Shown here one piece after another: positions 6,681 through 11,399 of a DNA stretch of 11,399 nucleotides. How positions within the stretch are numbered: position 1 is the first letter of the stretch; each line of letters begins with the position of its first letter. The DNA is taken from the NCBI GenBank assembly GCA_019234745.1, contig JAFAKZ010000422.1, positions 1 through 11,399 of the forward strand, read 5' to 3'. This DNA comes from Burkholderiales bacterium. Lineage in GTDB: Bacteria > Pseudomonadota > Gammaproteobacteria > Burkholderiales > Chitinimonadaceae. The notes beneath the pieces are model-generated. The model was given only the letters and a program-made list of their open reading frames with translations, searched no databases and was not told the DNA's origin. The position numbers were made by a program, and so were the translations under genes.

Positions 6681-9107
6681 TTACTGGTAACGCAGTGCTG
6701 CACTTGGAATCAGTGCAATGGCACGACGTGCCGGAATAAGCGTGGCCAGCAGGATAACGAGTGCGATGGCGACGCTGACGGCGAACATTGCCGCCGGTAC
6801 CGCCAGATCAGCGCGATACAGGAAGTCCGCCATGACCACCGTCACCAGCCAGCCGAGCAGCAGGCCGACCGGCAGGCCGATAAGGAGCTGACGCACGCTG
6901 CGGCGGAACAGCAGGCGCAGCACCGCGCCATCCGTTGCACCGACGGCACGACGTACACCGACTTCGTGCGTACGCAGCGTGACGGCACGCGAGGTGATGC
7001 CATAGATGCCGCTGACCGCGAGCAGCAGGCTGATCAGCCCGAGTGCGACGCAGAGGCCGCTCATGACATTGAGCCCGCCGACGTTCTCCGAATGCAGCTG
7101 GTCGAAGCTCAACAGGTCGATGGCCGCCAGATTGGCGTCTGCGGCACCAATGGTCTGGCGCAGTTGCTCCAGGCTCGCCGCCATGTCGCCCGAACCTGCA
7201 AGGGCGATGCCGACCGCGCCCGGGGGGGCCTGGGTAATCGGCACGTAGACGTTGCCCTCCTGGCTGGCGTCACCGCCGCTCGGTGCACCTTGCAGCACGT
7301 TGCGGCTGATACCCACGACTGTCACCAGCTGACCGTCGGCCTTTGCGGCATTGAGGCGAATACGCTTGCCCAGTGGCGACTGCTTGGGCCAGAAGCGCTC
7401 GGCGAATTGCGCGTCGACCACGGCCACCTTGAGCGTATCTGCCCGATCCTGGTCGCTGAAGGCGCGGCCGCTGACCAGGGGGATGTCCAGGCCTTTGAAG
7501 AAGCTTGCGTTGACGGCGTGGACCCCGGCCGAAGGGTATTGCTTGTTGGTGACCGAGAATCCGTCCGGGAGTACGTCGGCTTCGACCTGGCGGCCGTCGC
7601 CCGGCAATTCGCTGGCCATGGCGTAGTGCGGCGCGCCCGGCAGGTTGCGCAGCGATGCATCCAAGCGCTGCCACAGCTGCAGGCGGGCGGCGTCGGTCTG
7701 GTAGGGCAGGGCGCTGTTGGTTAGCTCGATGCGAGCCGTGGCAACGCCGTCGGAGCGGCAGCCATAGTCGGCCTGCAGCATCTGGTGGATCGCGTAGGTG
7801 AGGACGCAGGCTGCGACCAGCAGCATGCTACTGACGGCGATCTGGGTGATGACGAGGGCGCCGCTAAGCCGGCCCGCAGCACGACCCTGGCCGTGGCGCG
7901 TACCGTCGCGCAGCACGGTCATCAGCTCGGTTTTCGCGTTGCGCCATGCAGGTAGCACGCTGATGGTCAACGTCGAGAGCACGGTCAACACCAGTCCAAC
8001 CAGCACCGAACTCGGCGTCATATGGAAGCGAAGCCAGAACGGCATGTCGCTGAACTGCGGCACCGATTGGAAGGCTTGATCCGTCGCGCTCAAGGCCCAG
8101 GCAGCGAAGAACAGACCCAGGATGCATGCGCCGAAGGCGAGAACCAGGCCTTCGCACAGGATCAGGCGGAACAGGCGATGGCTGGGCGCGCCCAGGGCGG
8201 AGCGCACGGCCGTTTCCTGCTGGCGTTCGCCGGCACGTGCAAGCAGCAGGTTGCCGGTATTGATCCAGACGAGCAGCAGCAACAGGCCTGCAGCGCTGCC
8301 CAGCGTGGCGTAGAGCGGAGCCGCGCTCTGGATGCCGAACTGCGCAAACGGGGCGACGGACGCGCCGTGATCCTTGTTGGTGTTGGGCCAGGTAGTGGCA
8401 AGGCGTTCGGCGACAACGTTCACGTCGGCGCTGGCTTGGCTCGTGCTGACACCTGGCTTCAATAGGCCGATAGCCTTGACGACATTGCTGTCGCCCGGCG
8501 TGTACTTGATCGGTGCGATGAAAGGCAGCCAGATCTGTTCGGCACTCGGGAAGCGGAAGCCCGCCGGCATGACGCCGACAATCGTGGTCATCACGCCGTC
8601 CACCTTGGCTTGGCTACCAACGATAGCCGGATCGGCGCCGAAGTGCTGACGCCACAGGTCGGCGCCGATCACCATGACTGGTGCGGCACCGGACTGTTCG
8701 TCGGCGGCCACCAACGTGCGACCCATGATCGGCTGCACGCCGTGCAGCGCCCAGGCGCCTGCTGCCAGATTGGACGCCAGGAAGCTCTCGGGATAGCGCT
8801 TGCCGCCGATCGATACCGTACTTTGACGAGTGGGATACAGCGCCTCGAAGCTGGTTTGCGCCTTGCTGTATTCCAGGTAGTCGCTGTAATGGATGCTGCT
8901 GGTGCTAGGGCTGCCGACCTTGAATTCCTTGACGACGGAGAGCCGGTCGAAATGCGGCCATGGCAGGTCGACCAGGACGACGGCCTTTACAACGGCCGAG
9001 ACATAGATCGCAAACGCGAGGCCAGAGGCCAGCGTAAACAGCGTCAACAGAGAGAAGCCGGGCGCCTTTAGCAAGAGGCGCATGGCGTATTTGAGATCGC
9101 TCAACAT
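6681..9107 (-). CDS. Duplicated MacB/FtsX-type ABC transporter permease (ADOP-like)
   Basis: 808-aa inner-membrane component of an ABC export or mechanotransmission complex. Two MacB-like halves are fused. Half one has a membrane segment at about 18-45, a periplasmic MacB_PCD-like region (about 50-260) with WLPF and GVMPAGFRFP, then three membrane segments near 266-290, 316-340 and 366-388. Half two has a membrane segment at about 415-441, a second periplasmic region (about 450-675), then three segments near 683-705, 738-762 and 769-793. Cytoplasmic couplers of the ETAVRSALGA (298-307) and HEVGVRRAVGA (714-724) type follow the inner segments, the hallmark of the family. Eight membrane segments in one chain could replace a MacB dimer. 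It has no ATPase domain; the gene upstream supplies it. The start at 9107 follows GGAG after 9 nt and lies 1 nt past the ATPase stop, which implies coupling. A longer open frame to 9266 overlaps the ATPase gene and is rejected. Substrate inferred to be the NRPS product. Confidence 0.94.
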   Translation of the reverse strand: MLSDLKYAMRLLLKAPGFSLLTLFTLASGLAFAIYVSAVVKAVVLVDLPWPHFDRLSVVKEFKVGSPSTSSIHYSDYLEYSKAQTSFEALYPTRQSTVSIGGKRYPESFLASNLAAGAWALHGVQPIMGRTLVAADEQSGAAPVMVIGADLWRQHFGADPAIVGSQAKVDGVMTTIVGVMPAGFRFPSAEQIWLPFIAPIKYTPGDSNVVKAIGLLKPGVSTSQASADVNVVAERLATTWPNTNKDHGASVAPFAQFGIQSAAPLYATLGSAAGLLLLLVWINTGNLLLARAGERQQETAVRSALGAPSHRLFRLILCEGLVLAFGACILGLFFAAWALSATDQAFQSVPQFSDMPFWLRFHMTPSSVLVGLVLTVLSTLTISVLPAWRNAKTELMTVLRDGTRHGQGRAAGRLSGALVITQIAVSSMLLVAACVLTYAIHQMLQADYGCRSDGVATARIELTNSALPYQTDAARLQLWQRLDASLRNLPGAPHYAMASELPGDGRQVEADVLPDGFSVTNKQYPSAGVHAVNASFFKGLDIPLVSGRAFSDQDRADTLKVAVVDAQFAERFWPKQSPLGKRIRLNAAKADGQLVTVVGISRNVLQGAPSGGDASQEGNVYVPITQAPPGAVGIALAGSGDMAASLEQLRQTIGAADANLAAIDLLSFDQLHSENVGGLNVMSGLCVALGLISLLLAVSGIYGITSRAVTLRTHEVGVRRAVGATDGAVLRLLFRRSVRQLLIGLPVGLLLGWLVTVVMADFLYRADLAVPAAMFAVSVAIALVILLATLIPARRAIALIPSAALRYQ

Positions 9108-9108
9108 C

Positions 9109-9843
9109 TTATTGCGCTCCCCACGCCATCGCTGCGTTGTGTGCTGGCTTGGCGATGTTGTTCTTGTCCTCGACGACGCGGCCATCGAACAGCGATACGG
9201 TACGTTCGGCCAGCGAGGCGGAACGAGGATCGTGCGTGACCATGCACAAGGTCGCGCCGTCGGCATGAATCTGCTTCAGAAGATCCATCACCAGTTCGGC
9301 GTTGCGCGAATCGAGGTTACCCGTCGGTTCATCGGCCAGGATCAGTGCTGGCTTGCCAACCAGTGCGCGGGCCACGGCGACGCGCTGCTGCTGGCCGCCC
9401 GACAGCTGTGCCGGGAAGTGGCGCGCACGATGGCCCATATCGACGCGAGCGAGCGCTTCGGCGACACGTTGCTGGCGTTCCTGCTTGCTGAGATCGTCGC
9501 GGTACTGTAGGGGCAGGGCGACGTTCTCTTCCACGCTCAGGTCGGAGATAAGGTTGAAGGCCTGGAACACGAAGCCGATCTCGCGATTGCGCATCATGGC
9601 GCGCTCGCGGGCGTTGAGCTGGTCGACGGACTTGCCGGCCAATTCGTAGCGGCCGCTCGTGGCCGTATCCAGCAAACCGAGAATGCCCATCAAGGTGGAC
9701 TTGCCGCAGCCGGACGGGCCGCTGATCGATACGAATTCGCCGCGACGGATTTCCAGATGGACCTCATCCAGGGCGCGGGTCTCGAGTTCGTCGGTAAGAA
9801 ACGACTTGCTGATGCCTTGCAGCTTGATCACTGTTTCTGACAT
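9109..9843 (-). CDS. MacB/LolD-family ABC transporter ATP-binding protein
   Basis: 244-aa ATPase that drives the permease from the cytoplasmic face. All ABC motifs are intact: Walker A GPSGCGKS (42-49), Q-loop Gln94 in FVFQAFNLI, signature LSGGQQQR (147-154), Walker B ILADEPTGNLD (168-178) and the switch His204 in MVTHD. The spacing and the FQAFNL/ADEPTGNLD wording are typical of the MacB/LolD/FtsE group. The ATG at 9843 is preceded by a good ribosome site (AAGGTGG, 7 nt away); the upstream extension to 10032 overlaps the adaptor gene and lacks conserved sequence. The stop lies 1 nt before the permease start, and the adaptor gene ends 97 nt upstream. That intercistronic gap holds only a small AGCCC/GGGCT hairpin (9877-9891) without a T-run. 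Confidence 0.97.
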   Translation of the reverse strand: MSETVIKLQGISKSFLTDELETRALDEVHLEIRRGEFVSISGPSGCGKSTLMGILGLLDTATSGRYELAGKSVDQLNARERAMMRNREIGFVFQAFNLISDLSVEENVALPLQYRDDLSKQERQQRVAEALARVDMGHRARHFPAQLSGGQQQRVAVARALVGKPALILADEPTGNLDSRNAELVMDLLKQIHADGATLCMVTHDPRSASLAERTVSLFDGRVVEDKNNIAKPAHNAAMAWGAQ

Positions 9844-9940
9844 GGGAGTTCCACCTTCTTCGTTATCTGGATTGGGAGCCCGTTTAGGGCTACGTATTTC
9901 CTGCTTGGACGGTGCCGGCTGCAGCACCTGACTGGTAGGG

Positions 9941-11191
9941 CTATCGAATCTTGACCCGGTCATGTGTACGCCAATTGGTGGTGTCCGACACGACGATGCG
10001 GTCCCCCGGCTCGAGCCCCTTCTTGATGACAATACGACTCACGGCTGCTGTGCCGAACTCGACGTTGACGCGCTCGGCAACATTGCCCCGGCCGATGCGG
10101 TAAACGTTGGCCTGGCTGTCGGGCTGACTGAATACCGGCCGGCCGACCTGCAATGCATTATCGATGTGTGCAACTTCGATCGTGCCGTCCACGGAGAGGT
10201 CGGGCCGCGCGCCTTGCGGCAATCCGCCTAGCAGGCGCAGATCGACACGAACAGTGCCGTTGCTTACCGTCGGTGCTACGCGCATGACCTGGGCCTGGAC
10301 CATGGCTGTGCGGATATCCACCTGCGCCGCCTGTCCCGCCGCCAGGTCCTTGCCCTGTGCTTCGGGAATCTGGATTTCGGCGTAGAGTTCCTTCGGGTTT
10401 GCAATCTTGACCAGGCTGGCGCCCGGGAGCACCGCCTGGCCCGGTTGCAGGTTGAGCTCTTCCACCGTCGCATCGATGGGGGCGGTGACGCTCAGCGCAG
10501 CCACTTGGTCCTGTGCCCGCTGCAGGATGGCACGCTGGCGTGCGACGACGGCCTCGCGTGCCGCAATCTGGGCACGGATGTTGGCCTGGCCCTTCGTCAG
10601 TCGCTCGCGCTCCAGGTTCAGCGTCTCGTCCAGCTGCTTCAGGTTGAGCTGGCTGCGCTCGTACGTCAGTTTCGAGACGATATGGCTCTTGAACAGGTCG
10701 GCCTCGGCTTCCACTTGGAGGCGGGCACTTTCCGCCGCGTACTCGGCCCTGGCGACATTGGCGTGCTGGTTCAGCTGTTCGCTGTCGAGCTGCGTGCGCA
10801 GCGCATTGAGTTCGGCTTGCGCTTGCTCGACGCCCCAGCGGCTCTCGTCGGCAATGCGATTCAAGGTCGGGTTGGTCAGCTGTACCAGCAGCGTGCCGGT
10901 CTTCACCGGCGTGCCCGGCTGGACCAGCACGCGCTCGACGCGCGCTTCCGTCTGTGCGGCGATCAGGCGCACATCCTGCGCACGCAGCACGCCACTACCC
11001 TGCACCGTAACGATTAATGGAGCGCGCTGGACGACGCTGGTGCTGACGCCGCTTGCGTCCACCTGCATGCCTGCCGGATTGACGTTGAAACCTGCAATGA
11101 CGATGCCGGTCAACAGCAACGAGGCCGTTACGATCATCACCTTACGGCGCTTCCAGATCGGGCGTTTTGCAGGTGCGCGCGGAATGTCCAT
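9941..11191 (-). CDS. HlyD/MacA-like periplasmic adaptor (membrane fusion protein)
   Basis: 416-aa adaptor that would bridge the inner-membrane ABC pump and an outer-membrane channel. A positively charged N-terminus (KRPIWKRRK) is followed by one membrane anchor (about 18-35). A lipoyl-like half (about 75-112, RVERVLVQPGTPVKTGTLL), a long alpha-helical hairpin (about 113-235, rich in Gln, Arg, Glu and Ala), the second lipoyl half (about 236-265, APIDATVEELNLQPGQAVL), a beta-barrel (about 268-345) and a membrane-proximal domain complete the fold. The ATG at 11191 is chosen because it places the charged residues and anchor normally; the open frame continues to the window edge without conserved sequence. 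Only a weak GGAAG lies upstream, 12 nt away. It is first in the exporter operon, right behind a predicted sigma-54 promoter. No TolC-like partner is in the window. Confidence 0.95.
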   Translation of the reverse strand: MDIPRAPAKRPIWKRRKVMIVTASLLLTGIVIAGFNVNPAGMQVDASGVSTSVVQRAPLIVTVQGSGVLRAQDVRLIAAQTEARVERVLVQPGTPVKTGTLLVQLTNPTLNRIADESRWGVEQAQAELNALRTQLDSEQLNQHANVARAEYAAESARLQVEAEADLFKSHIVSKLTYERSQLNLKQLDETLNLERERLTKGQANIRAQIAAREAVVARQRAILQRAQDQVAALSVTAPIDATVEELNLQPGQAVLPGASLVKIANPKELYAEIQIPEAQGKDLAAGQAAQVDIRTAMVQAQVMRVAPTVSNGTVRVDLRLLGGLPQGARPDLSVDGTIEVAHIDNALQVGRPVFSQPDSQANVYRIGRGNVAERVNVEFGTAAVSRIVIKKGLEPGDRIVVSDTTNWRTHDRVKIR

Positions 11192-11233
11192 GATGCGGTC
11201 GAACTTCCAAAACAAGGAAATGGAACAGCATCG

Positions 11234-11249
11234 AGCAGATTCTGTGCCT
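11234..11249 (-). promoter_or_regulatory. Sigma-54 (-24/-12) promoter of the exporter operon
   Basis: Minus strand AGGCAC (11249-11244), 5 nt, CTGCT (11238-11234), against consensus TGGCAC-N5-TTGCW: 9 of 11 positions agree and the invariant GG and GC are exactly 10 nt apart. Transcription should start near 11224, giving a leader of about 33 nt before the adaptor ATG. The presence of a sigma-54 activator gene just downstream of the operon supports the call. Confidence 0.7.
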
Positions 11250-11255
11250 GACCTA

Positions 11256-11268
11256 TAAGTTGTTGAAA
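11256..11268 (-). promoter_or_regulatory. Possible IHF site next to the sigma-54 promoter
   Basis: TTTCAACAACTTA on the minus strand matches the IHF core WATCAANNNNTTR with one mismatch. It lies between the putative enhancer dyads and the -24 element, where IHF often bends DNA, although it is rather close to -24. The core is short and degenerate, so a chance match is possible. Confidence 0.3.
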
Positions 11269-11318
11269 CTAAACATGGGGGTGCCAATTCTCGGCAAGTT
11301 TGAATAGCGCGCGTACCG

Positions 11319-11345
11319 CTTTCGGGAAAGGACAATCCCGATTGT
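11319..11345. promoter_or_regulatory. Two adjacent dyads, candidate enhancer (UAS) for the response regulator
   Basis: CTTTC-GG-GAAAG (11319-11330) and ACAATC-CC-GATTGT (11332-11345) are perfect short palindromes with centres 14 bp apart. They lie about 95-120 bp upstream of the predicted start at 11224, the usual distance for NtrC-type activators. Which of them, if either, is the real site cannot be decided from one copy. Confidence 0.45.
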
Positions 11346-11399
11346 GGGACGAGCCGGACAAGATTTGGCAGAGGTTTGCACACCAGTTCATGCGGCAAT

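Noticed and set aside
6579..7724. 381-codon plus-strand open frame opposite the permease
   Set aside because: Low-complexity, Gln/Arg/Ala-rich translation without motifs; an antisense shadow of the permease gene. The same holds for plus-strand frames at 3538-4191, 4507-5184 and 5662-6483.
11276..11294. Second -24-like element (TTGGCAC) upstream of the adaptor gene
   Set aside because: The -24 half is good, but the -12 position reads TT instead of GC, so the site at 11234-11249 is preferred.

Overview
The window is 11.4 kb of moderately GC-rich bacterial DNA. Every convincing gene lies on the minus strand, so transcription runs from right to left. Gene content and protein style (NtrC/NtrY-type two-component pair, MacA/MacB-like exporter, Sfp-type phosphopantetheinyl transferase, NRPS) point to a Gram-negative proteobacterium. 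Overall character would fit Xanthomonadales (Rhodanobacteraceae/Xanthomonadaceae), but no marker gene is present and this placement is only an impression.

Layout in transcription order. (1) 11192-11399: upstream region with a good sigma-54 (-24/-12) promoter and two adjacent short palindromes about 100-115 bp upstream of the predicted transcription start, placed like enhancer sites. (2) 11191-6681: a three-gene tripartite-type ABC export operon: a HlyD/MacA-like periplasmic adaptor, a MacB/LolD-type ATPase and an 808-residue duplicated FtsX/MacB-type permease. (3) 6566-6601: a strong intrinsic terminator. (4) 6546-3006: a sigma-54-activating response regulator, its NtrY-like histidine kinase and a phosphopantetheinyl transferase, joined with gaps of 0 and 1 nt. 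(5) 3005-1540: about 1.47 kb without a credible gene, containing a 277-bp IS5-like miniature element with terminal inverted repeats and a TTAG target duplication, plus an AT-richer stretch with several dyads. (6) 1539 to the left edge: the first 513 codons of a non-ribosomal peptide synthetase (full condensation domain and the start of an adenylation domain).

Proposed logic: the kinase has only about ten residues between its two membrane segments, so it probably senses something in or at the membrane. It would phosphorylate the regulator, which with sigma-54 would switch on the exporter from the promoter at 11234-11249. The same transcription unit supplies the enzyme that converts NRPS carrier domains to the active holo form. 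The window therefore looks like the export, sensing and activation side of a peptide natural-product cluster (siderophore or lipopeptide/antibiotic; product unknown), with most of the NRPS lying beyond the left edge. An outer-membrane TolC-like factor is not in the window.
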